Virus record (IMG/VR): IMGVR_UViG_3300009068_000195
Location: 1-23,817 of that record
From: a virus
Strand: one strand, 5' to 3'
DNA length: 23,817 nucleotides
A model generated the notes under the pieces. It ran no database searches and was not told the DNA's origin. It saw nothing but the letters and a program-made list of their open reading frames with translations. The position numbers and the translations under genes are program-made. Shown here one piece after another: positions 5,918 through 14,993 of this stretch (positions are counted from its first letter, which is position 1; the number at the start of each line of letters is the position of its first letter).

Positions 5918-7062
5918 CAAATCTTACGCATTTCTCCGTAATTATTTCCTGCTTTTACATTAACTTTAAACATACCAAGATCTGTATTTGAGAAAACATT
6001 AATAATTTTCTTTAAATCTTTTTTATCTTCTTCTGCCAAGTCAATGACGATGTTGTCGTGTATTGTAAAAGCAATAAATGATTTACGGTCTTTTAGAAAG
6101 TTAAACACTTTAATCATCTGACGAAGAGCAAGTTGACCAAATGTAGACTGAATAAGGTAAGAGAGAGCGTGATGATTATCCGCAGGAATTTCCATACCGT
6201 AGAATGTAGTAACCACTTCCCCATTCCAGTATTTATCAAGTACTTCTTTTTTGTTGTAAATGACTTCAGCCTTTTCATTCTTTGTTTCTCCGTAAAGCCA
6301 AGCAAGAAATGCAACTTTTGCTTCATCTCTTGTTTTTGTTCCGCCATAAATGAGATTGTTATTCCAATCGTGAATGTCTTCTTTAGGTTGTTCTTTGTCT
6401 GCAAGAGCTAAAAATGTCCTAAGCTCCGCACCATTATAATCAAGTTCAATAAACCAATCATTTGTTGGTTGGATAATTGAACGATGATTCTTATCCATCT
6501 GCATAATTGGGAATGAATGCTTATGAGTTGATAGTCTTCCTGTTTTTGTTCCAAAGATGTTGTAATTAATGTAATGATTTACATCTGTGTATTTTTGAAT
6601 TACTTTTTTATCTGTCAAAGACGACAAATCAATGTTTAGTTTTCTACCTTTAATGTCCCATAATACTTCGGAAAGAGCGACAAGATAATTGTAGTCTTTT
6701 GGTTTAGTGGTTGTATCTAGAATGTTTTTAACAATCTGAGATTTTACCTCGTAATAATTGATCAAAAAATGATCTGGAATCATATCAAAAATGCAATTAT
6801 CATCAAGGTTAATCTTTGCAGAATTAAAAGATTTAAAAAATGCTTTCATCTTGTTGTTAAGCATTTTCCAATCGCTCTTATAATCATCTGGAATAAATTT
6901 ATTAATTTCATCTTGGCAATAAAGATAGGCGTACTCACCACCTAGTCCAAAAGATGGATGGTAAGACCAAGACTGTATTTCTTCTGGTACTTCTTTTACT
7001 ATCTGGCCGTTAGAATAAAACCCAACGCAATCGCCTTTATTATCAAGCGGTTCAACCAACAT
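5917..7062 (-). CDS. Family A (Pol I-like) DNA polymerase, polymerase domain only (381 aa)
   Basis: Template-directed DNA polymerase. GTKTGR at 171-176 matches the Pol I TGR motif. Motif A is DYNGAELR with catalytic D208. Motif B has R245, K249, Y257 and G258 in the spacing of E. coli R754, K758, Y766 and G767, with L253 at the F762 position. Motif C is IHDN with catalytic D336; the Glu of the usual HDE is Asn. There is no 3'-5' exonuclease or 5' nuclease domain, so these would be separate genes, as reported for the T4-like Rhodothermus phage RM378. Classical T4 phages use family B gp43 instead. It begins 9 bases after the last baseplate-type gene with RBS AAGAGG. Confidence 0.88.
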   Translation of the reverse strand: MLVEPLDNKGDCVGFYSNGQIVKEVPEEIQSWSYHPSFGLGGEYAYLYCQDEINKFIPDDYKSDWKMLNNKMKAFFKSFNSAKINLDDNCIFDMIPDHFLINYYEVKSQIVKNILDTTTKPKDYNYLVALSEVLWDIKGRKLNIDLSSLTDKKVIQKYTDVNHYINYNIFGTKTGRLSTHKHSFPIMQMDKNHRSIIQPTNDWFIELDYNGAELRTFLALADKEQPKEDIHDWNNNLIYGGTKTRDEAKVAFLAWLYGETKNEKAEVIYNKKEVLDKYWNGEVVTTFYGMEIPADNHHALSYLIQSTFGQLALRQMIKVFNFLKDRKSFIAFTIHDNIVIDLAEEDKKDLKKIINVFSNTDLGMFKVNVKAGNNYGEMRKI

Positions 7063-7071
7063 GGTAGCCTC

Positions 7072-8268
7072 TTAGAGTTTATAAATAAAATTAGAAGTCT
7101 TTAGCTTTTTGCTTTTACTGACTTCGATAACGGAAGAGTAGCTTGGATTAGTTCCACCGTCAAGGAATGGCTTCGTATCTTTGTTTATAAATTGAAGTGC
7201 GCTTATTTCACCACTAGAATTATAAATGTTTGTAAGTTGTCTTAATTTGTTTTCAAATTGAATTTGGCTCAATCTTATGTCTTCTTCTCTTAAACGAACA
7301 AAGTAATACAATTTAATCCAAAATAAATCGTTATAAGTATTATCTGCTAATAGTTCTTTAGTAATGCTCTTATTTACTACTGAACTGTCGCAATTTAATT
7401 CTGGTCTTTGAACTTTTAATTTTGTTTCTACATTGTTTTTATAATAATTGGTCAACAATGTTTTTAATTCCTTCCAATCGCTTAAGTAAGTTTTACTATA
7501 CACATTAGAAAACATTTCGTCAATAGAATTAAAATTGTATGTTTTCATTTTTTCTGCTGCAAAACTTGTACTGATGTTGTACACTAATCTCCAAGGAGCA
7601 TTTTTATCAACAAAAAAACTATACTTTTCTGCTGTATTTATAAAAAATTGATAGTTTGGATCTTGTAAGTATTGAGAAACTTTTGGTCTATCGTCACCAT
7701 GATCTAGTGTAGCTAATTCTATAACCAACCCACTTACGGAAGGGCTGGAAATGTTGCTTGACATAAAAGAAGTTTGGCTTACATTTAATGATGTATTACT
7801 AATGATAGAAATAAAATAATTTAAGAAATCTTTAAGATTATAAATTTTATCTTTAAGTATAGATTTAGTAAAAGAAGAATCTAAAAATAACTTAATTACT
7901 TCATCATACTTTGTTTTTGGTATTATAGTAGAGTTAGAAACATTTAAAGGATTTAATTTTGATTTTGGTATTATCTTGAATTGATCTGCTCTTTGAAATT
8001 CAAGAACCATTTCATTAAATGAATCTGCAACAAATGAAACAGCATAATTTTGTGTTGATCTAACAACAGAATTTGTTTTCAACACTTTTAAATAATTTGT
8101 ATTTATCATAACAGAATCTAGTTCTTTATCAACCTTTCCATATAATAAAGAATTCTTCCAAAAATCTATAATGTTTGTATAATCTTTTGGATAATAGATA
8201 ACATCATAGTATTTTCTAAAGACAAATTGTTGTGCTGTTTTTTGATTATTTTTACCTAGTACTGCCAT
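7072..8268 (-). CDS. Unknown probable tail/baseplate protein (398 aa)
   Basis: I do not recognise this protein. It is rich in Asn, Ser, Tyr and Lys, typical of the AT-rich late genes here. It mixes helical stretches (about 115-160 and 310-350) with short strands, and has no signal peptide or membrane segment. Its start overlaps the stop of the 956-aa hub-like gene by one base (TAATG), so it is co-translated with it. Position at the end of the tail/baseplate block suggests a baseplate wedge or hub partner, but this is inferred from context only. Confidence 0.65.
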   Translation of the reverse strand: MAVLGKNNQKTAQQFVFRKYYDVIYYPKDYTNIIDFWKNSLLYGKVDKELDSVMINTNYLKVLKTNSVVRSTQNYAVSFVADSFNEMVLEFQRADQFKIIPKSKLNPLNVSNSTIIPKTKYDEVIKLFLDSSFTKSILKDKIYNLKDFLNYFISIISNTSLNVSQTSFMSSNISSPSVSGLVIELATLDHGDDRPKVSQYLQDPNYQFFINTAEKYSFFVDKNAPWRLVYNISTSFAAEKMKTYNFNSIDEMFSNVYSKTYLSDWKELKTLLTNYYKNNVETKLKVQRPELNCDSSVVNKSITKELLADNTYNDLFWIKLYYFVRLREEDIRLSQIQFENKLRQLTNIYNSSGEISALQFINKDTKPFLDGGTNPSYSSVIEVSKSKKLKTSNFIYKL

Positions 8269-11138
8269 TAAATTTTTGGTCCTCTTGCAAAAGCTTCGGA
8301 TGCTGATGAGCCAACACTTAGACTGAGTTGTTCTTCTTTGCGTTTTTGTTCCTCTTCGTCTTCTTTTAATTCTTTTCTAATTTCTTCTAATTTTGAAGTT
8401 AAGAAGCCAGAAACTGGTGCTATGCTGCCATCTGGGTTTAGTAAACCAGCTTTTTCTAATTCGGATACTTTACATTCTTCTTTGTTTGCTTCTGGCTGGT
8501 TTCCATCATTAGAATGGAAAACGCAAGTAAGATTAGTTGTATAACTTTCATCTGTAATAGAACTATCAACTTTAATTACAGTATAATAACCACCAACTCC
8601 AGTTAATTGAGCAAAGGTAGGTTTTGCTGGATTGTTAGAAATAACTTTTCCAAATTCAATTGTTGGTTTAATAAACAAAATCATGCCTGGATGAAACAGG
8701 TTGTTGCCTATCATTTTTATGCTAGCGTTATAAAGATCTCTAAACTGTCCAAGATAAATAGTTTTTTTACCAACGGACTTAGATTCTTTTAAGAAAGGTT
8801 GATCAATTTTTGTAAAGTTAATTGATTTAATCAAACCATAGTTTTGTGCTATTGTAAAATGATAAACACCTTTTGCTTCATCAGTTATTTTGTTTTCTGC
8901 GCCCGCAAAGTCTTTATTGAATCTGTCATAAATTATAAAATAATTAAATGGTTGTAAACCACGGTTTTTAAGATTAGAATAAGTTAAATAATACTGTCTA
9001 AAATCACTTTTCTTTTTACCATTTAAAGAAATAATTTTATTGTTATTAGCTAGCGAAAAGTATGTACTTAAAGGATCTGAGCCGTTTCTATTATTAGAAC
9101 CTAGTGATACAATAGTTGAAGAAATTGAAGTATTTGCGTATTTTTGTCCATCATCTGTTGGAATTTCTCTTGATTGCAAAGCAGGTTCTGCAACTTTTAC
9201 TGTCAATTCTTTTAAGAACTGAAATAAGGATAGTTCTGTTGCACCTCTTTGATACAAAATTTCATCTAATAATTTAATTAGATAATTCATTTCAACAGGA
9301 ATACAAGCAATAGATTTACTAACCCTTGCAAGAGATGGAGCAAAAGTAGAAAATACCATCTTGTTTTGCATAAACTCAAAAATTTCAGCTCTATCTCCTT
9401 TGGAAAAAACATTATTTGAGACAATCTCAAAAGCAGAATCAACAATATGTCCTATTGTTGTGAAGAAAAGATTTTTACTAGTTATAGATTCTTCATTCAT
9501 AACTAAAACATCCATTGCTTCATCAAAATTATCTGGTTTATTAGCTTGTTGTTGATAATTTGATAAGTCATATCGTTCACCATTGCCAGATGTGTATTCG
9601 CCAAAATCAGCAGTATCGCCTGCTTCTCTGTCTAATGAAATAACTTCTGCTGCATTGCTAATTAAATTTACATTACTGCTTTCTCCAACACTTAAATTAA
9701 ATGTTGGTTTTACTTTAGTTTTTCCATTTTTCCAACTCAGCCATTCAGTTACTGAGCTGGCGCTTAATGTAAAACCATACATAGCGTATTTTCCATTTCC
9801 TTTATTTTTTAATAAATTTTGTAATAATTTTGAATAATGATAAAGTTTTACATTTTGTATTGCTTTATCAATTTCTTGTTGAGTTTGATCTAATTGATCT
9901 TGAAATGTAGTTATTATTCCTTCAAGTTTATCTGTGTAATTAACACCAGCACTATTAACTATAATGTCTATTAGCTGTTGTTTATCCGATGTAGAATCGC
10001 AATTTCCAATTTCTTCTGCTAAGTTATCTAAGTTTCCTTGATTTTCTTTAATGTAACGAAGAAACTTTATTTTTGATTCTAATGAACTATAAGAAAGATT
10101 TTCAACACCAGAATAAAGTCGATCATTTCTTGCGAGTCTTTCAAAAGTTTTTTCATCACTCTCTGGATCTAATTTAACACCTTCTAGGTTATCACCTAAA
10201 CCACTTAAGTCTACACCATCACCAGAAGTTGCTATTGCATTTATTCCAAGTAAAGTATTGTAATCAATAAATTTTAATTTATCAATTGACTCTTTTAATC
10301 CTCTTAATAAATCAAATGGTTTAGATGAAAAAGAATTTTCTAAACTAGCAATGTAGTTTGCTGTTAACTTTATGCTTCCATCTTCATTAAATTCAAAATT
10401 ATGCTGTACTAAATTTAAATACATAACTAAATCTGAATCGTAAAGTTCTTCGTTTATGTTACCCATTTTATCTTTAGCAAACAATTCTTGAACTATGTTT
10501 GGGTCTATCTGTTCCCATCCAACAACGGCCTTTATTCTGAATAGTGGACTCTGGTATTCATCTGCTCTAAGTTTAGGGTGATAAATAAGCGACCAGAAGT
10601 TAGTTGTTGTTCTTGTCTTTGGGTTATCAAATGGAGTTTGCAATAAAGAAGATGGGTTACTATTCCATAGGTTAAGCATTTCGTTATAGCTACCACCAGA
10701 AAAAGAATTAATTGAATCAAAATAAAACTCTAGTTTTACTTCAATTGTTTTTTCTGCTGATACAGGATTTGTTCCAGCAAGAATCCAATTGATTGATTTG
10801 ATACCACAATTATTACCTGTCATTAAAGAATCACCTTCAATTACAAGATTACTTGTTCTATAGTTTTTATTAAATACAAACTCATACTCTGATGTATCTT
10901 CAGAATTTACTCTAAACAATCTTATTTTTGGAATCAAAGCATTGTATTGATGTGTTTTAAGTTTTGAAATAGATAGTGCTTCGCTTTTTCCATTCATTAA
11001 TGCGACACACTCAGCAAAGCTTTTTTGAGTTGTATCTAATGTTAATACATGATCGTAATAAGGATTTAAATCTTCAATTACTTGGTCTATGTAAGATAAG
11101 ATAAAAGCTTGACTATTAAATTTTATGTCATTTACCAT
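8268..11138 (-). CDS. Large probable baseplate hub protein (956 aa)
   Basis: A large structural protein between gp53 and the 398-aa gene. The N-terminal third is beta-rich. A coiled-coil segment (LEGIITTFQDQLDQTQQEIDK) lies near the middle, around residues 405-430. Towards the C-terminus, GQFRDLYNASIKMIGNNLFHPG followed about 35 residues later by GVGGYYTVIKVDSSI resembles hub proteins of contractile tails (gp27/gpD-like): an A-x-I-x-GNxxFxPG strand, then a YYTVxxV strand. The extreme C-terminus is a charged helix rich in E and K. The hub assignment is an inference from this pattern and from gene order; it is much larger than T4 gp27 (391 aa), so it may be a fusion. Confidence 0.6.
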   Translation of the reverse strand: MVNDIKFNSQAFILSYIDQVIEDLNPYYDHVLTLDTTQKSFAECVALMNGKSEALSISKLKTHQYNALIPKIRLFRVNSEDTSEYEFVFNKNYRTSNLVIEGDSLMTGNNCGIKSINWILAGTNPVSAEKTIEVKLEFYFDSINSFSGGSYNEMLNLWNSNPSSLLQTPFDNPKTRTTTNFWSLIYHPKLRADEYQSPLFRIKAVVGWEQIDPNIVQELFAKDKMGNINEELYDSDLVMYLNLVQHNFEFNEDGSIKLTANYIASLENSFSSKPFDLLRGLKESIDKLKFIDYNTLLGINAIATSGDGVDLSGLGDNLEGVKLDPESDEKTFERLARNDRLYSGVENLSYSSLESKIKFLRYIKENQGNLDNLAEEIGNCDSTSDKQQLIDIIVNSAGVNYTDKLEGIITTFQDQLDQTQQEIDKAIQNVKLYHYSKLLQNLLKNKGNGKYAMYGFTLSASSVTEWLSWKNGKTKVKPTFNLSVGESSNVNLISNAAEVISLDREAGDTADFGEYTSGNGERYDLSNYQQQANKPDNFDEAMDVLVMNEESITSKNLFFTTIGHIVDSAFEIVSNNVFSKGDRAEIFEFMQNKMVFSTFAPSLARVSKSIACIPVEMNYLIKLLDEILYQRGATELSLFQFLKELTVKVAEPALQSREIPTDDGQKYANTSISSTIVSLGSNNRNGSDPLSTYFSLANNNKIISLNGKKKSDFRQYYLTYSNLKNRGLQPFNYFIIYDRFNKDFAGAENKITDEAKGVYHFTIAQNYGLIKSINFTKIDQPFLKESKSVGKKTIYLGQFRDLYNASIKMIGNNLFHPGMILFIKPTIEFGKVISNNPAKPTFAQLTGVGGYYTVIKVDSSITDESYTTNLTCVFHSNDGNQPEANKEECKVSELEKAGLLNPDGSIAPVSGFLTSKLEEIRKELKEDEEEQKRKEEQLSLSVGSSASEAFARGPKI

Positions 11139-11139
11139 T

Positions 11140-11484
11140 TTAGGTTATAAACCCCAGTAAGTCAGATAAAGGTTGTGGAATTTCAATTATGTCTCCAACA
11201 TTTATTGTGGCTTCAATTGGTTTTCTATTATACCAAGCAATAATCCACCAATACTTTGGATCTCCATAATAAGTAGCTGATAGCTTCCAAAATTTATCAC
11301 CACCCTTCCAAGTATGTTGTTGTATAACTAATCTATTAATCTGTTCAGCAGTTGGATAAATTAATGTAGATGTTGTATAGTGACTTATGTTTTTTAACCC
11401 ACGTTGCTCTATAAGCTGACTTAAAGAATCAAAATTACTAGTGGAAGTTGTAACAATTTTATTAAATGTGAATCTTGTTGCCAT
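11140..11484 (-). CDS. 53: Baseplate wedge protein gp53-like with LysM-like domain (114 aa)
   Basis: Residues about 55-108 match the LysM-like domain of T4 gp53 and related baseplate proteins: TWKGGDKFWKLSATYYGDP, then YWWIIAWYN, then VGDIIEIPQPL. In contractile tails this protein links the wedge to the hub or tube. At 114 aa it is shorter than T4 gp53 (196 aa), having mainly the LysM-like part and a short N-terminal strand. The ATG follows AAGGATAATA. It sits between the tube-cap gene and the hub-like gene, as expected for a baseplate operon. Confidence 0.8.
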   Translation of the reverse strand: MATRFTFNKIVTTSTSNFDSLSQLIEQRGLKNISHYTTSTLIYPTAEQINRLVIQQHTWKGGDKFWKLSATYYGDPKYWWIIAWYNRKPIEATINVGDIIEIPQPLSDLLGFIT

Positions 11485-11486
11485 TA

Positions 11487-12272
11487 TTATCCTTGACCTT
11501 GGTTTAATACTTTAGTTTGTGCGGCATCTACATTTGCGCTAGCACCAGCACCAGATAAATTATCTGTATTTGTTTTTCTTTGATCTTCTGGCGTTTTATC
11601 AGTTCCGTTTACATGACCACTTCTAGGACCATTTTTAGTTGAATAGTTATAAAAATACTTCTTATCTAAAATACCACTAACCTGTTGTTCTGCAAGGTTT
11701 TCGTTCAATACTGTAAAACCTATGTTTATGTCAAATTGTTTTGGATAGACACCAGTTATCATATTGCCGCGAGATTCAGAAGAAACGTTTGTAAGGTTAC
11801 TAGGTTTATAGTATACGGTATTTTTGTCCATAACTGGATCTGCTTTCAAGCTAGTAATGTAGCATAGAACACCGTTGTTAATTGTAGCTTCACCAGCAGC
11901 TATTAACTCATGTTGTATTCTAAACATTGGTGGTGAAGTCATTATTTGTTCACCATTGTATCTTGGATAGCAAAGTTTTTTTAAATGATCTACACAATGT
12001 AACAAATCGTCATAAGGAAGATATGCATCACCTAAATTTTCTTTTGCTCTTGCTCTGAAGTTAAGATTCATAGTTCTTCCCATTCTCTTGAATCTTGCAA
12101 TAGGGTCCATTCTACCTATTACATTTTCTTGATTCCATTCTGGGGTTAAGTTTTCTGTGATTTTTAAATCATAAGGAAGAAACCAAATTTCAACATTATA
12201 AGTTATACTTTTAACTTTTATAAGACCAGTTTCGTTTTGAAAAAAATGTTTGCCAGGATAAAGTTCAGCCAT
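11487..12272 (-). CDS. Tail tube cap/initiator-like baseplate protein (261 aa, gp48/gp54-like)
   Basis: A beta-rich protein with LTPEWNQENVIGRMDPIARFKRMGRT near residues 42-67; a V-x-GRxDPIxxFxxxxRT segment like this is typical of tube-initiator or tube-cap proteins of T4-like marine phages. The C-terminal 50 residues are polar and low in complexity. It lies directly after the tape measure (one-base TAATG overlap) and before gp53, where a baseplate-tube junction protein is expected. Whether it corresponds to gp48 or gp54 cannot be decided by eye. Confidence 0.65.
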   Translation of the reverse strand: MAELYPGKHFFQNETGLIKVKSITYNVEIWFLPYDLKITENLTPEWNQENVIGRMDPIARFKRMGRTMNLNFRARAKENLGDAYLPYDDLLHCVDHLKKLCYPRYNGEQIMTSPPMFRIQHELIAAGEATINNGVLCYITSLKADPVMDKNTVYYKPSNLTNVSSESRGNMITGVYPKQFDINIGFTVLNENLAEQQVSGILDKKYFYNYSTKNGPRSGHVNGTDKTPEDQRKTNTDNLSGAGASANVDAAQTKVLNQGQG

Positions 12273-14509
12273 TATCTAATTGGTACTCCTAACGTTTGTG
12301 GTGATAAATTACTTTCACCGTTCATAGTTCTGTGAACAATCTCTTTTAAAGCTTGTTTAATTTTTTCATCACCTAAGTAAACATCAATTTTTGTTGGTGA
12401 TGGTGGTGCAGGAGTTACAGTAACACTTGGTGCTTGTGGTGACATAACATTTACTAACGTTGTAGCTTTATCTTTATTTAAATTATTAATAGAATCAACA
12501 GATTTTTTTGTAGCATCTGTTATTTTGTTAGTAACTTCCATGCTTGTATTAAGTTTATTTAATTCTGGTGTTGTAAACGATAGACTTTCTGGAACGCTTT
12601 GTAGATCAGATGAAATACTTTTTGCAGACTTTTCAAATTTTTCAAAATTATTTAAACTTTTTGTCATTTGTCCATCAAATCCACTTAAAGAACCTGCCAT
12701 GCTTCCAAATAGGTTTGGCATACCCTTTAATACATCAGATAAAACAGGAGAATGTGGTACTAACAAAATGTCATGTAGCCATTGAAAAGCTTTTGCTACT
12801 CCATAAATAGCTGCTGCAATAGCAAGAAGAGGTGAGCTAGTAGCAAGTGCAGCTATACCAATAGCTACCAAAATTCCAATAATAACTTTACCAATAGTAC
12901 TATCTACAAACATAGCAAATAGAGAAAAAAGATCACTTATTACTTCAACAACTGGCCCCATTGTGATAGCTAAATTAGCCATTATTAGTTCAAGTTTTTG
13001 TTGAATTGGAATTGATCTTTGAATTGCATCATTAACCAATTCTTGTTGTGCTGCTCTTTCTGCATCTGCTTTAGCAGCTCTTTCTGCCTCGGCATTTGTC
13101 ATTGATAAAATACGACTTGCTTCTTCAACAGTCTTAAAACCACCAGCATCAGCTATCAATTTTTTCTCATAGAAAGACAATTGATCAAAAGCTAAACCAG
13201 CATCATTCAATCTTGTTCTTAACAAATCAATTGCTTTTGATGGATCTTCTGAAGATGCCTCAAGCAATTCCATAGCATTAACGAAACCACCACCAAGAGC
13301 AGCATTAAGCTTACCAGCAGCAGAAGCGGCACCTTCAAATGTTTGAAACTTCTCTGTTAAACTAAGAAGATCATTTAGAGCAACACCAGTGCCTTTTGAT
13401 TGAGCTTCAAGATTTTTGAATACATCAATCATTTTATTACCATATGCTCCCAATCTGTCGGAAGCACCAGCAAAATCAGAGGCTACTTGTTGAGGAGATT
13501 TTCCGATAGCCAAAGCAAAACCAGCTAATTGTTCTGCTGTTTTACCTGCTTGAACTTCTGTCATACCCATTATTTGAGTTAGTGTTGCAATTTGTTTTGC
13601 GCTTTGTTGAGAGGAAATTCCAAGCTTTTCTAATTTAGCTGTTGAGACTGTAAGCTGTTCTTGTACTTTTTGAGATAATGTAGAGAAAGTATTAAGTTCT
13701 GTGTAAAGTCCTTCAATAGCTTTACCAGCTTCAGCAAATGAAATACCATAAGCTGTTGCACCTCTTGCAGTATTTTGAAGAACATTTTGTAATCTTTCAT
13801 TATCTCCTGCAACTTTAGCTATTGAAGCAGAAGCAGCATCATACTGAGTAAATGCTTTCATTGTTTCTTCTATACCTTTAAATAACAATGAACCAGCAAT
13901 GTTTGCTCCTGTAAATGTATCACTAAAAGATTTGCCAATTGCTGTAATGTTAGTTTTGAAATCTGATTCTTTATCTCCTAGTTTACCCCAAATTGTATCT
14001 TTCCATTTAGTAGAAATACCAAAGGTACTTCCCAACATCTTTTTTGTTTCATCACCAATTTGTTTAGCTATTTCTAATTCTTTTTCTCTTATTGTATAAC
14101 GTTTTTGAGCTTCCGCTAATGCATCTAATGCAAGTTGATATGCTTCTTCATCTGTTTCTCTATTAGCTTCTTTTAATTCTGCTTCTTTTCTTAATTCAAA
14201 TAATTTTTTTTGACCAAAATCTTCATTTAAATCTAATTCTATTTTTTCTTTTCTAATAAAAGCATCTAAACTTTCATTTTTTTCTTTATAAAAACTTTTA
14301 TTTTTTTCTAATAGATCTAATTCTATTTGTAATAATCTGTTTCTTTTTTCTTGTAGTTCTACAGATTCTCTCATGCGAGCATTATGAGCTTCTATTGCAG
14401 TAAGACGATCTCTTATTCTTGTATCATCGTCAAGAACACCAGTGGCTCTAAGAGCCTCTAATTCTGCTGTTAATCTAGCAATCGCCGTTACTGAATCTTC
14501 AACTGCCAT
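12272..14509 (-). CDS. Tail tape-measure-like protein (745 aa)
   Basis: Sets tail length and is threaded inside the tube. The first 160 residues are long heptad-like helices rich in Glu, Lys and Leu (coiled coil). The middle has repeated Ala/Gly-rich helices. At about 500-590 there are hydrophobic segments (VIIGILVAIGIAAL and LLAIAAAIYGVA) typical of tape measures. The C-terminus has a Pro-rich linker (APSVTVTPAPPSPT) and a short folded end. The ATG follows AGAGG in the end of the previous gene. Location after tube and chaperone genes and before baseplate genes fits. T4 gp29 is 590 aa, so a tail of similar or greater length is implied. Confidence 0.8.
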   Translation of the reverse strand: MAVEDSVTAIARLTAELEALRATGVLDDDTRIRDRLTAIEAHNARMRESVELQEKRNRLLQIELDLLEKNKSFYKEKNESLDAFIRKEKIELDLNEDFGQKKLFELRKEAELKEANRETDEEAYQLALDALAEAQKRYTIREKELEIAKQIGDETKKMLGSTFGISTKWKDTIWGKLGDKESDFKTNITAIGKSFSDTFTGANIAGSLLFKGIEETMKAFTQYDAASASIAKVAGDNERLQNVLQNTARGATAYGISFAEAGKAIEGLYTELNTFSTLSQKVQEQLTVSTAKLEKLGISSQQSAKQIATLTQIMGMTEVQAGKTAEQLAGFALAIGKSPQQVASDFAGASDRLGAYGNKMIDVFKNLEAQSKGTGVALNDLLSLTEKFQTFEGAASAAGKLNAALGGGFVNAMELLEASSEDPSKAIDLLRTRLNDAGLAFDQLSFYEKKLIADAGGFKTVEEASRILSMTNAEAERAAKADAERAAQQELVNDAIQRSIPIQQKLELIMANLAITMGPVVEVISDLFSLFAMFVDSTIGKVIIGILVAIGIAALATSSPLLAIAAAIYGVAKAFQWLHDILLVPHSPVLSDVLKGMPNLFGSMAGSLSGFDGQMTKSLNNFEKFEKSAKSISSDLQSVPESLSFTTPELNKLNTSMEVTNKITDATKKSVDSINNLNKDKATTLVNVMSPQAPSVTVTPAPPSPTKIDVYLGDEKIKQALKEIVHRTMNGESNLSPQTLGVPIR

Positions 14510-14513
14510 TTAA

Positions 14514-14942
14514 TTAACCTCTAATTCCTGCTAATTCTTTCCAACGAAGTACTAATGATTCACTAATAGTAGTTGGTATTTTATTAGAATTTTGTTGTCG
14601 CCATTCAACTTTATAAGCTTCAAGATTCAAAGCATTTAATAAATTTAAATTTCTTTTATCAACTGCATTACCAGTTTTATCAGCAATAACCCAATTTCCA
14701 TTTTTTGATACTCTGTATGGAACATTTTTTAATTTTACTTCAGTTCCTTTTTTTGGATTCCAACCAGAAGGAACCTGTGTTGGTTCTGGTTGGTTTTGTT
14801 GAACTGGTTGGTTTTGCTGAACTGGTTGTTGTTGTGCTTTTGTAGTAGTAGTTTGTTGTGGTTTTTTACGTACATTAAATGATTGTGCTAGTCTACTAAA
14901 AGCATCAACAAATTTTCCTTCATTAATTTTATTGTTTATCAT
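14514..14942 (-). CDS. Q/P-rich small protein (142 aa)
   Basis: Not recognised. I start it at the ATG 14940-14942; the longer reading from a TTG at 14991-14993 would run through a terminator hairpin and is rejected. After a helical start comes a low-complexity run of Thr, Gln and Pro with tandem PVQQNQ copies. Then comes a small beta domain (GTEVKLKNVPYRVSKNGNWV, resembling short cell-wall or SH3-type repeats) and a C-terminal helix ending LRWKELAGI. No good Shine-Dalgarno is visible. It is 4 bases before the tape measure. It could be a tail-internal or chaperone-like protein; function is unknown. Confidence 0.6.
   Translation of the reverse strand: MINNKINEGKFVDAFSRLAQSFNVRKKPQQTTTTKAQQQPVQQNQPVQQNQPEPTQVPSGWNPKKGTEVKLKNVPYRVSKNGNWVIADKTGNAVDKRNLNLLNALNLEAYKVEWRQQNSNKIPTTISESLVLRWKELAGIRG
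14786..14826. repeat. Short tandem repeat encoding PVQQNQ
   Basis: Two imperfect 18-base direct copies (TGGTTTTGTTGAACTGGT and the same with TTTTGC) encode the tandem PVQQNQ units of the small Q/P-rich protein. Slippage at such repeats can change linker length. Confidence 0.6.
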
Positions 14943-14957
14943 GTTATTAATTAGTAA

Positions 14958-14991
14958 TAAAAAAAAGAAAACGAGCGTTAAGCCCGTTTTC
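14958..14991 (-). terminator. Rho-independent terminator after the chaperone ORF
   Basis: GAAAACGGGC pairs with GCTCGTTTTC (one mismatch, 5-base loop; 14967-14991) and is followed on the minus strand by eight T residues. It starts only 3 bases after the stop codon of the short chaperone-like ORF. The tape-measure cluster downstream would then need readthrough or its own promoter. Confidence 0.8.
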
Positions 14992-14993
14992 AA

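Noticed and set aside
14943-14993. N-terminal extension of the Q/P-rich protein giving a hydrophobic, signal-like start from TTG
   Set aside because: The extension is made entirely of a terminator hairpin and its T tract, so the apparent hydrophobic leader is an artefact. The ATG at 14940-14942 is preferred.
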